A stretch of DNA of 37,512 nt, taken from Clostridia bacterium (GTDB lineage Bacteria; Bacillota_A; Clostridia; Christensenellales; Aristaeellaceae). Positions 24,173 through 31,307 of the stretch are shown piece after piece. Numbering within the stretch: position 1 is the first letter of the stretch; the number at the start of each line of letters is the position of its first letter. A program made the translations under genes and the position numbers. The DNA lies in assembly GCA_017397695.1 (NCBI GenBank), contig JAFQIF010000135.1:1-37512 (forward strand). The letters are read 5' to 3'. Under the pieces are notes generated by a model, which searched no databases, was not told the origin of the DNA, and worked only from the letters and a program-made list of their open reading frames with translations.

Positions 24173-25111
24173 ATGGATAATCTCTATTTCGGCGTAGATA
24201 TCGGCGGCACCGCCACCAAGATCGGCGCGTTTGACCAGCGCGGCCAACTGCTCTCCAAGTGGGAAATCAAAACGGATATCTCAGAAAACGGCAGCCTCAT
24301 CCTGCCCAACGTCGCAGAGGAGATTCTGCACTATGCGCGCAATCTGTCCCGCGTGATCGCCATCGGCGTAGGCATTCCCGGCCCGGTGCAGCGCGGCGGC
24401 TATGTCAAGCGCTGCGTGAACCTCGGCTGGGGCGATTTCAACCCTGCGCGTGAGCTGGCCTCCATCCTGCGCGGCGTACCGGTTTTCGCGGGCAACGACG
24501 CCAACACGGCTGCCATGGGCGAATACTGGCAGGGCAGCGGCCGCGACGCAGAAAACCTGGTGTTCATCACGCTGGGTACCGGCGTGGGCGGCGGCATCAT
24601 CCTCGACGGCCGCATGGTCTTCGGCATGGGCGGCCTCGGCGGCGAAATCGGTCATGTGATCGTCAACCCGGATGAAACCACGCCCTGCAACTGCGGCCAA
24701 TGCGGCTGTCTGGATCAGACCGCTTCCGCCACCGGTATCGTGCGCCGTGCCGAACGGATGCTCAAAGAGAGCGACGCGCCCTCCGCGCTGCGTACGCTTG
24801 ACGTCATCACCGCACGCGACGTCGTCGACGCCGCCAGGCATAACGACGAACTTGCTGAAAAGGCGTTCGATGAATGCATGTATTACCTGGGCAAGAGCAT
24901 GGCCATGCTTACCAATATCGTCGACCCTGAGGTATATATCATCGGCGGCGGCGTATCCAAGGCAGGCGACTACCTGGTGAACACCGTGAAAAAGCACTAT
25001 GAAGCGCTTTCCACCCTGGCGGAGCGCAAGGCAGATATCGTGCTGGCCAAGCTCGGCAATGACGCAGGCATCTACGGTGCTGCGAAGCTCGCCATGGATT
25101 CTGCCAGATAA
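24173..25111 (+). CDS. glcK: ROK-family glucokinase
   Basis: A 312-residue cytosolic sugar kinase of the ROK family, most like glucokinase. FGVDIGGTATKIGAFD is the phosphate-binding start, GVGIPGPV and AGNDANTAAMGE the middle motifs, FITLGTGVGGGIILDG the second phosphate loop, and GEIGHVIVNPDETTPCNCGQCGCLDQTASATG the zinc and substrate region with His and four Cys. The residue after the last Cys-Leu is Asp where Glu is usual, a mild change. GCAAAGGAGTTACAGTC precedes the ATG. The MFS gene follows after 64 bp. Confidence 0.92.
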   Translation: MDNLYFGVDIGGTATKIGAFDQRGQLLSKWEIKTDISENGSLILPNVAEEILHYARNLSRVIAIGVGIPGPVQRGGYVKRCVNLGWGDFNPARELASILRGVPVFAGNDANTAAMGEYWQGSGRDAENLVFITLGTGVGGGIILDGRMVFGMGGLGGEIGHVIVNPDETTPCNCGQCGCLDQTASATGIVRRAERMLKESDAPSALRTLDVITARDVVDAARHNDELAEKAFDECMYYLGKSMAMLTNIVDPEVYIIGGGVSKAGDYLVNTVKKHYEALSTLAERKADIVLAKLGNDAGIYGAAKLAMDSAR

Positions 25112-25175
25112 CCCTGTAAACCGCTGAATTATACCGAATTGCGCAGGCTTTTCTGCGCCTCTTCCTGAATCACCC

Positions 25176-26408
25176 ATGAAAAAGTCTTTTTCTTCCTCGC
25201 AGAAAACGCTGCTGACCATCTGTATCGCAATCTACACGAGCGCCTACGTCTGCCGGCTGAACCTGTCGGCAGCGCTTGGCAGCATCAGCGATGCCTTTTC
25301 GCTCACCATGCCGCAAGCCGGCCTTCTGCAGACGCTCTTTGCCGTCCTCTACGCAGCGGGCCAGTTCATCAACGGCACAATCGTCGATCACGTCAATCCT
25401 GTGCGCCACATGCTCACCGGCATCGCAGGTACCGCCGTGTGCAATTTTGCCATGGGTCTTTGCCCTTCCTATCATGCGCTGCTGGCGGTCTGGTCGGTCA
25501 ATGCCTTCTTCCAGTCGATGATGTGGACGCCAATTGTCCGCCTGATTGCATTGCATTTTCACGATGAGACGCTGCGCATTTATGCCCAGGGTGCGCTAGC
25601 GTTCACGCTGGTCGTCGGCCATTTCAGCGCATGGCTGATCTCGGGCTTCCTCTCCGCTTATGTGGTATGGCGATATTCATTCATCGTGCCTGCCGCGATC
25701 GCGGCAGTGGTATGCCTGCTTTCCATCCGCCTGTTTGCGCGCCACGACGCCATCCGCGTGCTGCCGCCCACGCCCCGTTCCGCCTCTGGCACAGCGCATG
25801 TATCCGGCTCCGCGCTCCACATCTTCGCGGCGTCCGGCTTCCTGCTGGTGCTTTTTACCTGCGTGCTGTATGGCTTTATCCGCGACTGCGTGATCACCTG
25901 GACGCCATCCATCCTCGGCCGGCTGAGTCCCTCCGGCGCCGTCTCTTCCGCATTCACCCTGATTCTGCCCGCCATCAACATGGTTGGCGTGTATCTGGGT
26001 TTTGCGCTGCGTATCCGCGGCACCAATCCTTACGCCGTCATCGTGATCATGATGATCTTTTCTGCCTTGTGCAGCGCGCTGCTGCTGCCCGGCTGCGGCA
26101 TGCTGCTGCTCTCCATCCTGCTGGGCCTCATCTGTGCTGCGATGTACGGCGCCAACACCATGCTCACCGCGCTCATCCCGATGGAATACGATCGTGTGGG
26201 CCGCACAGGTATGGCTGCTGGCCTCATCGACAGCTTCATCTATCTGGGTTCGGCGCTTTCAGGCGTCATCGGCGGCTATATCTACGAGCAGATCGGTCCC
26301 GCTTCTCTTTACAGCACATGGATCCTGGCTTCCGTCGTTTCTGCCGTGTTGGTTCACGCCGGCGCGCGGATCAGCCGAAGATTCTGGCATCAATACAATC
26401 CATCATAA
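25176..26408 (+). CDS. MFS transporter, OPA-like
   Basis: A 410-residue, 12-helix major facilitator. The start IYTSAYVCRLNLSAALGSISDAFSLTMPQAGLLQTLFAVLYAAGQFINGTIVDHVNP holds the loop-2 region with Asp and resembles organophosphate:Pi antiporters such as GlpT/UhpT, but the substrate cannot be fixed. Later helices include GLIDSFIYLGSALSGVIGGYIYEQIG. No Shine-Dalgarno sequence is visible before the ATG (TTCCTGAATCACCC), unlike most genes here; a small GCGCAG/CTGCGC hairpin lies just upstream. It follows the glucokinase gene by 64 bp and ends at a strong terminator, so the two are probably co-transcribed. Confidence 0.87.
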   Translation: MKKSFSSSQKTLLTICIAIYTSAYVCRLNLSAALGSISDAFSLTMPQAGLLQTLFAVLYAAGQFINGTIVDHVNPVRHMLTGIAGTAVCNFAMGLCPSYHALLAVWSVNAFFQSMMWTPIVRLIALHFHDETLRIYAQGALAFTLVVGHFSAWLISGFLSAYVVWRYSFIVPAAIAAVVCLLSIRLFARHDAIRVLPPTPRSASGTAHVSGSALHIFAASGFLLVLFTCVLYGFIRDCVITWTPSILGRLSPSGAVSSAFTLILPAINMVGVYLGFALRIRGTNPYAVIVIMMIFSALCSALLLPGCGMLLLSILLGLICAAMYGANTMLTALIPMEYDRVGRTGMAAGLIDSFIYLGSALSGVIGGYIYEQIGPASLYSTWILASVVSAVLVHAGARISRRFWHQYNPS

Positions 26409-26415
26409 AGCATAG

Positions 26416-26460
26416 AAAAAACCTTCCCGTTTCCGCCGTTGGAATTTGGGAAGGTTTTTT
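26416..26460. terminator. Bidirectional terminator between MFS and CoADR genes
   Basis: AAAAAACCTTCCC and GGGAAGGTTTTTT arms, with an inner TTCC/GGAA pairing, lie between the convergent MFS and CoA-disulfide reductase genes. Confidence 0.88.
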
Positions 26461-26466
26461 CTGTTT

Positions 26467-28158
26467 TTACTTGTCCATGCCGCAAGCCGTCGCCGCCTCA
26501 ATGAGCCTCTTTTCATTTGTGACCGCATCATAGAATCGGAAACCACCCGAGAAATTGTACGCCTCAAAGCCATTTCCCTGCAGAATCCGGCAGGCGATAT
26601 AGCTGCGCAGGCCACTTTGGCAGATGACATATACCGGTTTGTCCCGCTCAATCTCGTTCATCCGTTCGCGCAGCGCATCCACCGGAATATTGACAAAACC
26701 CTCAATATGTCCGCGCCGGTATTCGCCTTCGGTACGGGTATCCAGCAGCGTCACGCTGCCATCGCGCGGCAGGCGATCCGCATCCTCCAGATGCCACTGT
26801 CTCAAGCCGCCGTTTGCGATGTTATCAATCATAAACCCCGCCATATTCACCGGATCTTTCGCTGAAGAATACGGCGGTGCATACGCCAGATCCAGATCCT
26901 TGAGCTGCGTCGCCCGAAGCCCTGCGTGGATGGCTGTCGCCAGCACATCAATACGCTTATCCACGCCCTCATAGCCCACAATCTGCGCGCCCAGCAGGCG
27001 GTATGTCTCCTTTTCAAAGATGACCTTCATCGTCATCACCCTGCCTCCGGGATAATATCCGGCATGGCTCATCGGAGAAAGAATCACCTTGTCCACGTCC
27101 AGCCCGGCTTTGCGCGCATGGGCTTCATTGATACCGGTTGTCGCCGCCGTCATGTCGAATACCTTGATGACGCTGCTGCCCTGAGACCCCATATAGCGGC
27201 TGTCGCCGCCGCAGATATTATCCGCAGCGATCCTGCCCTGCTTGTTAGCGGGACCCGCCAGCGCAATGAGCGCATCCTCGCCTGTAACGGCATGCTTCAC
27301 CTGCACAGCGTCGCCCACGGCATAGATATCCGGATCAGAGGTTTCCATCCTGTCGTTCACCAGGATGCTGCCTTTCAGCCCCAGCGCAAGGCCTGCAGCT
27401 CTGGCGAGCGTGCTCTCCGGCGTGACACCGATGGCCAGCACAACCATGTCGGTATGCAGCGGCTGCTCATCCTTGAGCAGCACATCCACGCCGCCATCCC
27501 GCTCGTCAAAGCCTTCCACGGTATGCCCCAGGGCCAGTTTGACGCCATGCCTGCGCATAGCGCCATGGATCAACGCAGCCATGTCCGCATCAAAGGGATT
27601 CATCAGCTGCTTGGGCCGCTGCACGATGGTTACGTCCATGCCCAGCTCGCGCAGATTCTCTGCCAGTTCCAGTCCGATGAATCCGCCACCAGCCAGCACG
27701 GCGGATTGAGGCTGATGCGCACGGATATATTCCTTGATGTACAGCGTATCCTCCACCGTGCGCAGGGTAAACACCCTGTCCAGCCCCACGCCGGGCAGTC
27801 TGGGCTGCGTCGGCTTGGCGCCCGGGGAAAGGAGCAGCTTATCATAGCGCTCCTCAAACACATCGCCGGTTTCCAGATTACGCACGGTAACTGTCTTGCT
27901 GCGCGGATGGATGGCCGTCACCTCGTGGCGCACCTTCATGCTGACGCGGAAGCGGGAGAAAAAGCTTTCCGGCGTCTGCAGCGTCAGTTCCTGTTCATCG
28001 GTGATCACGTCGCCAATGTAGTAGGGCAAGCCGCAATTGGCATAAGACACATAACCGGATCGCTCAAAGACCACGATTTCCGCCTGTTCATCCAGTCTGC
28101 GGATTCGTGCAGCTGCCGTCGCGCCGCCTGCCACACCGCCAACGATCACAACCTTCAT
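26467..28158 (-). CDS. CoA-disulfide reductase/rhodanese fusion (CoADR-RHD)
   Basis: A 563-residue flavoprotein with a C-terminal rhodanese domain. The FAD-binding start is VVIVGGVAGGATAAARIR, and the redox Cys42 sits in SYANCGLPYYIGD, as in CoA-disulfide reductases. The NAD(P)H domain has AVLAGGGFIGLELAENL near 150-170 and the second FAD motif IYAVGDAVQ near 280. The rhodanese domain (about 460-555) has its Cys513 in VICQSGLRSY. Members reduce CoA disulfide, CoA persulfide or polysulfide with NADH. It is 1 bp after the free rhodanese gene, last in a thioredoxin-rhodanese-CoADR operon, so a sulfane-sulfur or thiol relay is likely. Confidence 0.93.
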   Translation of the reverse strand: MKVVIVGGVAGGATAAARIRRLDEQAEIVVFERSGYVSYANCGLPYYIGDVITDEQELTLQTPESFFSRFRVSMKVRHEVTAIHPRSKTVTVRNLETGDVFEERYDKLLLSPGAKPTQPRLPGVGLDRVFTLRTVEDTLYIKEYIRAHQPQSAVLAGGGFIGLELAENLRELGMDVTIVQRPKQLMNPFDADMAALIHGAMRRHGVKLALGHTVEGFDERDGGVDVLLKDEQPLHTDMVVLAIGVTPESTLARAAGLALGLKGSILVNDRMETSDPDIYAVGDAVQVKHAVTGEDALIALAGPANKQGRIAADNICGGDSRYMGSQGSSVIKVFDMTAATTGINEAHARKAGLDVDKVILSPMSHAGYYPGGRVMTMKVIFEKETYRLLGAQIVGYEGVDKRIDVLATAIHAGLRATQLKDLDLAYAPPYSSAKDPVNMAGFMIDNIANGGLRQWHLEDADRLPRDGSVTLLDTRTEGEYRRGHIEGFVNIPVDALRERMNEIERDKPVYVICQSGLRSYIACRILQGNGFEAYNFSGGFRFYDAVTNEKRLIEAATACGMDK

Positions 28159-28159
28159 A

Positions 28160-28480
28160 TTATCTGGCCACCCTTCCTTTATAAGCGGAAATACCGCCCA
28201 GATTCTTCACATGCTGATAGCCCATCTGCATCAGCGTACCTGCCGCACGCCGGCTTCTTGCACCACTTTGACAGTACACATACAGGGGGATATCCTTATT
28301 TTCTGCGATCATATGCACTTTGTCAATGCTGTGCAGCGGAATATTATGGCTGCAGGGGATATGGCCCTGACGGTATTCCTCCTCCGTTCGCACATCCAGC
28401 AGCAGCGCCTCCGGCTGCCTGTCGTACTCGCGAAGCCCCCGATGGATGTCTGGGGTTTTAAACAGTTCCAGGAAGCTCAT
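28160..28480 (-). CDS. Single-domain rhodanese
   Basis: A 106-residue cytosolic sulfurtransferase-like protein. LLLDVRTEEEYRQGHIPCSHNIPL is the usual rhodanese entry motif, and the active loop CQSGARSRRA places the catalytic Cys at 70. The loop matches persulfide carriers such as GlpE/PspE type. AAGGAGGTATGAC precedes the ATG. It lies 11 bp after the thioredoxin gene and 1 bp before the CoADR fusion, whose own rhodanese domain has a similar loop (CQSGLRS). Confidence 0.92.
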   Translation of the reverse strand: MSFLELFKTPDIHRGLREYDRQPEALLLDVRTEEEYRQGHIPCSHNIPLHSIDKVHMIAENKDIPLYVYCQSGARSRRAAGTLMQMGYQHVKNLGGISAYKGRVAR

Positions 28481-28491
28481 GTCATACCTCC

Positions 28492-28797
28492 TTACAGCAT
28501 TGCCAGAATCTGCCCCTTGGGTCTGGCGCCCACAGCCTGATTGACCACTTTTCCGTTCTTCATAACCACCAGCATCGGGATGCTCATCACGCCGAACTGT
28601 CTGGCCAGTTCCGGTTCTTCATCCACGTTGATCTTTCCGACCTTCACATCCTTGCGCTCGGCTGCAATCTCTTCCATAACCGGCAGCACCATGCGGCACG
28701 GGCCGCACCACGGCGCCCAGAAATCCAACAGGACGGGGGTCTCAGCACGCAGAACTTCCTGATCAAAATTGTTCTTATGAATATGCATAGCAGACAT
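28492..28797 (-). CDS. trxA: Thioredoxin
   Basis: A 101-residue thioredoxin with the active site WCGPC at 30-34 in LLDFWAPWCGPCRMVLPVMEEIA, the KINVDEEPELARQFGVMSIPMLVVMKNGK core and cis-Pro in SIPML. It reduces protein disulfides in the cytosol. AAAGGAGGACACAAGA precedes the ATG at 28797. It leads the operon with the two rhodanese-domain proteins. Whether this is the main cellular thioredoxin is unknown, as no thioredoxin reductase is nearby. Confidence 0.93.
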   Translation of the reverse strand: MSAMHIHKNNFDQEVLRAETPVLLDFWAPWCGPCRMVLPVMEEIAAERKDVKVGKINVDEEPELARQFGVMSIPMLVVMKNGKVVNQAVGARPKGQILAML

Positions 28798-28836
28798 TCT
28801 TGTGTCCTCCTTTAATTCTTTTGTTTTGATGATCCG

Positions 28837-28842
28837 ATTATA
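28837..28842 (-). promoter_or_regulatory. Probable -10 box of the thioredoxin operon
   Basis: A perfect TATAAT on the minus strand, 40 bp before the thioredoxin start. No good -35 hexamer stands at 16-18 nt, so an activator or a different promoter architecture may be involved. Confidence 0.45.
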
Positions 28843-28901
28843 GCGTACGTCTTCTCCTTTTTCTGTGATAAAATCACGAACTCGTACATATCCAGACGCA
28901 G

Positions 28902-28923
28902 AAAAAGGCGGCCAAAGGCCGCC
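28902..28923 (-). terminator. Terminator of the flavin reductase gene
   Basis: GGCGGCC-TTT-GGCCGCC followed by TTTTTC on the minus strand, just beyond the flavin reductase stop codon. Confidence 0.85.
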
Positions 28924-28930
28924 TGAAATC

Positions 28931-29491
28931 TTATTTTATCTGCAATCCATCGCTGAAGGCGCTGCCTGCCTTCTCTCCAAGGCGCAAATAGCTGCAGCTC
29001 ACCGGATCAAACGTGATCGGGTCGAGCCTGCCGGCGTCAATCCTGTCCTGATCGTCGAGCACGGACTCATCCGCGCAGACATTGACAATCTCGCCCACCA
29101 GGCGGCAGGTCTGCGCATCGTAGGATGTGAGCCTGCATTCCAGTGCCATGGGTAGTTCCTCAATCAGCGGCGCATCCACAAACGCAGACTGCAGTACATG
29201 AAAGCCCGCGCGGACAAACTTATCCGGCACGTCATTTCCGGAAACGACGCCCACATAATCACAGGCTACCACCTGCGCCGCCGTCGCCATGCTGACGGTA
29301 AAAGCGCCCCTTGCAAGAATATTCTTCGTCGTTTTATGCTCCGGGCTGATGCACATGGAAATCTCGCTTTCCTCGCTGATACCGCCCCATGCCGCATTCA
29401 TCGCGCATGGCACGCCGTTTTCATCATACGCCGCCAGGATAAAGACAGGCTGCGGATAGCAGTACGGCTTTGCGCCAAAGTTCTTTCTCAT
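28931..29491 (-). CDS. Flavin reductase-like (FMN-binding) protein
   Basis: A 186-residue protein of the flavin reductase/DIM6-NTAB type. MRKNFGAKPYCYPQPVFILAAYDENGVPCAMNAAWGGI is the usual N-terminal strand pair, with MCISPEHKTTKNILARGAFTVSMATAAQVVACDYVGVVSG forming the flavin pocket and later ALECRLTSYD and VGEIVNV. Such proteins bind FMN and reduce flavins or serve as electron carriers in anaerobes; the partner is unknown. A long in-frame extension upstream overlaps spoVT and was rejected; GAGGAGGATCCGAT precedes the ATG at 29491. Confidence 0.87.
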   Translation of the reverse strand: MRKNFGAKPYCYPQPVFILAAYDENGVPCAMNAAWGGISEESEISMCISPEHKTTKNILARGAFTVSMATAAQVVACDYVGVVSGNDVPDKFVRAGFHVLQSAFVDAPLIEELPMALECRLTSYDAQTCRLVGEIVNVCADESVLDDQDRIDAGRLDPITFDPVSCSYLRLGEKAGSAFSDGLQIK

Positions 29492-29524
29492 ATCGGATCC
29501 TCCTCGCTGCATTACGCTGTAACC

Positions 29525-29533
29525 AGTATAACA
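29525..29533 (-). promoter_or_regulatory. Probable extended -10 promoter of the flavin reductase gene
   Basis: TGTTATACT on the minus strand is an extended -10 element; no clear -35 box is present. It lies 34 bp before the start codon. Confidence 0.45.
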
Positions 29534-29563
29534 CAAAAGCGCCCTGCGCCGCGCGAAAATCCA

Positions 29564-29599
29564 TGCAAAATCAAAGGGACTGCCCTGCCGGCAATCCCT
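29564..29599 (-). terminator. Terminator of spoVT
   Basis: On the minus strand AGGGATTGCC and GGCAGTCCCT arms around a 5-nt loop are followed by TTGATTTTG, starting 10 bp after the spoVT stop codon. Confidence 0.7.
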
Positions 29600-29609
29600 C
29601 CATTCCGGA

Positions 29610-30164
29610 TTACTGCTCCATCTGCCTGCCCACAATGCTCGCTGTGGTTTCGGCCACCTTGAGTTCCGTATCCCCCATGCGCGCAGCAGGCTCTCGCGAA
29701 AGAAGTACCACCGCGCCAATCGATTCACCGTCCGCAATGATTGGGCAGATCACCTGCGCCGTATACGCCTGAGCGTCCTCTTCGCTGGTCACCGGCACAA
29801 GCCGCGTGCCGCTCCCGCGGTTGGCCGTAACCACTTGACGCGATTGGATCGCCTGCTCCAGATCACGGCTGATCGGCTTTTCCCAGAGCTCCTTGCGGCT
29901 CACGCCGCTGGCCGATACGATCATGTCCTTGTCGGTGATGCAGGCGATATGTCCCAGAGAACGGAACAGAGACTCAGTATAATCCTTTGCAAAGTTTGAA
30001 ATCTCCCCAATCGGCGAATACTTCTTGAGGATCACTTCTCCGTCTTTATCGGTATAAATCTCCAGCGGGTCGCCTTCGCGGATGCGAAGCGTACGCCGGA
30101 TTTCTTTCGGGATGACCACTCTTCCCAGCTCGTCGATACGACGAACGATACCCGTTGCTCGCAC
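29610..30164 (-). CDS. spoVT: Stage V sporulation protein T
   Basis: A 184-residue transcription factor of the forespore, close to the 178 residues of the B. subtilis protein. The N-terminal AbrB/MazE-type swapped-hairpin DNA-binding domain is MRATGIVRRIDELGRVVIPKEIRRTLRIREGDPLEIYTDKDGEVILKKYSP (1-51); the rest is a GAF-like domain. It starts with GTG at 30164, with AAGGAGG 10 nt upstream. A sporulation-type promoter at 30285-30313 supports forespore expression. Its presence suggests an endospore former, though some non-sporing Clostridia retain spoVT. Confidence 0.95.
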   Translation of the reverse strand: MRATGIVRRIDELGRVVIPKEIRRTLRIREGDPLEIYTDKDGEVILKKYSPIGEISNFAKDYTESLFRSLGHIACITDKDMIVSASGVSRKELWEKPISRDLEQAIQSRQVVTANRGSGTRLVPVTSEEDAQAYTAQVICPIIADGESIGAVVLLSREPAARMGDTELKVAETTASIVGRQMEQ

Positions 30165-30284
30165 GAAAATGCTGCCTCCTTCTCTTTTTTGCTTTTACAT
30201 TGCATAGCCCCGGCCTCGCCCGTCAGAATATTCTCCCCTCTGGCGGTGACGCCGCCGGCAGCATGCCGGTTGTTTCGGCTTCCC

Positions 30285-30313
30285 TAGTATGGAATCGGGC
30301 GGCAGGATTATGC
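30285..30313 (-). promoter_or_regulatory. Predicted sigma-G/sigma-F-type promoter of spoVT
   Basis: On the minus strand GCATA (30309-30313), a 17-nt spacer and CATACTA (30285-30291) match the forespore sigma consensus (GNATA-N17/18-CATANTA). The predicted leader is about 115 nt and contains a short CCGGCA/TGCCGG hairpin (30254-30268). spoVT is a sigma-G target in B. subtilis, so the match is expected biologically. Confidence 0.65.
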
Positions 30314-30360
30314 GCAGCAGCCGGGTGGGAATCGCTGGGGCAAACGCTCGAATGAATCAA

Positions 30361-30396
30361 GCCTCCCTGCAGCATGCTGCAAGGAGGCTGTTTTTT
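30361..30396. terminator. Terminator downstream of the MurNAc/GlcNAc kinase gene
   Basis: GCCTCC-CT-GCAGCATGCTGC-AA-GGAGGC forms a long stem 8 bp after the kinase stop codon. The run of T is better on the plus strand (TGTTTTTT) than on the minus strand (TTGATT), so it may also stop transcription coming from the left. Confidence 0.7.
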
Positions 30397-30403
30397 GGCT
30401 TGC

Positions 30404-31306
30404 TTATTTCTGCATAGCCAGCTTGACCGCGCCCTCGGACGCACTGCCGCGAGGCGAGATCACCCGCATACCGGGAACCGCAGCGCCGCAAAGCGCGCGC
30501 ACCTGTTCGGCAATCCGGGTATAATGTGTGAGCACACTGCCTGTGAGCGCGAGCTCGCCTTCCTCCAGAGACAGATTCTTCCACGCGGCAATCGCCAGCG
30601 CAGCAAGCTCCTGCGCAGCATGAAGCGCAATCTGCTCCGCTGCATCGTCCTTGCGCTCAAGCGCATCCAGCAGCAGCGGTGCCAGTGCTGCCACTTCCTT
30701 TTTGCCCGTTGCGCTGCTGTAAATCCAGGTAACGATGCCAGCGGCGTCGCTGACGCCCAGCTTTTCATTCACCGCGTCCGTCAGACATGTTTTGGGGCCC
30801 CGACCATCTTCTGCGCGCACAACAGCTGTCAGAATATCTCGGCCAATCGCATAGCCGCTGCCGCCATCGTCAATCAGATGTCCGCGGCCGCCCACGCGCG
30901 TTCTGTTTCCCCACGTATCCCAGCCGCAGCAGATTGCTCCCGTTCCGGCGATGAGCACCGCTCCCGGTCCATCAATCGCACCGGCAAGCGCAATATCCTG
31001 ATCGCCCACAATGGACAATTCGCCCGCATAGCCTTCGGTGCGCACGCAATCTTTCAGGAAGGAATACACCTCGATGTTGCTTACGCCTGCCGTACCGATG
31101 ACCAGCTTCCTGCATCCTTCCGTTCCATCCGGCATGGATGCCATATATGCAATGGCATCCGCGATCGTCTGCGCCACGCGCTCGCGCGTCGCGCCGTTGA
31201 TATTCAGCGGGCCAAACGAAGCGCGTCCAATTTCCCGCCCGGTCTTGTCGCAGCAAAGCACTTCCGTCTTGCTGCCGCCGCCGTCCCATCCGCAGTAATA
31301 GCCCAT
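30404..31306 (-). CDS. N-acetylmuramate/N-acetylglucosamine kinase, BadF/BadG family (MurK/NagK-like)
   Basis: A 300-residue ASKHA-fold sugar kinase. CGWDGGGSKTEVL (6-18) is the first phosphate loop, VIGTAGVSN and VGDQDIALAGA follow, GAVLIAGTGAICCGW is the second phosphate loop and HLIDDGGSGYAIGRDIL the sugar-site region. Relatives include GlcNAc kinases and MurK of Clostridium acetobutylicum, which phosphorylates both MurNAc and GlcNAc. Because it directly follows nagZ (1-bp gap) and murQ, which needs MurNAc-6-phosphate, a MurK role is the best guess. No PTS gene for MurNAc is in the window, in keeping with that. Confidence 0.87.
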   Translation of the reverse strand: MGYYCGWDGGGSKTEVLCCDKTGREIGRASFGPLNINGATRERVAQTIADAIAYMASMPDGTEGCRKLVIGTAGVSNIEVYSFLKDCVRTEGYAGELSIVGDQDIALAGAIDGPGAVLIAGTGAICCGWDTWGNRTRVGGRGHLIDDGGSGYAIGRDILTAVVRAEDGRGPKTCLTDAVNEKLGVSDAAGIVTWIYSSATGKKEVAALAPLLLDALERKDDAAEQIALHAAQELAALAIAAWKNLSLEEGELALTGSVLTHYTRIAEQVRALCGAAVPGMRVISPRGSASEGAVKLAMQK

Positions 31307-31307
31307 A

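Noticed and set aside
22536..24197. Open frame of 553 codons on the plus strand
   Set aside because: Antisense to rhaB and running into the glcK start; no motif or ribosome-binding site.
30184..30240. Alternative sporulation or plus-strand promoter near GAATATTC
   Set aside because: Spacing between the candidate -35 and -10 blocks is wrong (about 21 nt or more); the CATACTA element at 30285 is much better.
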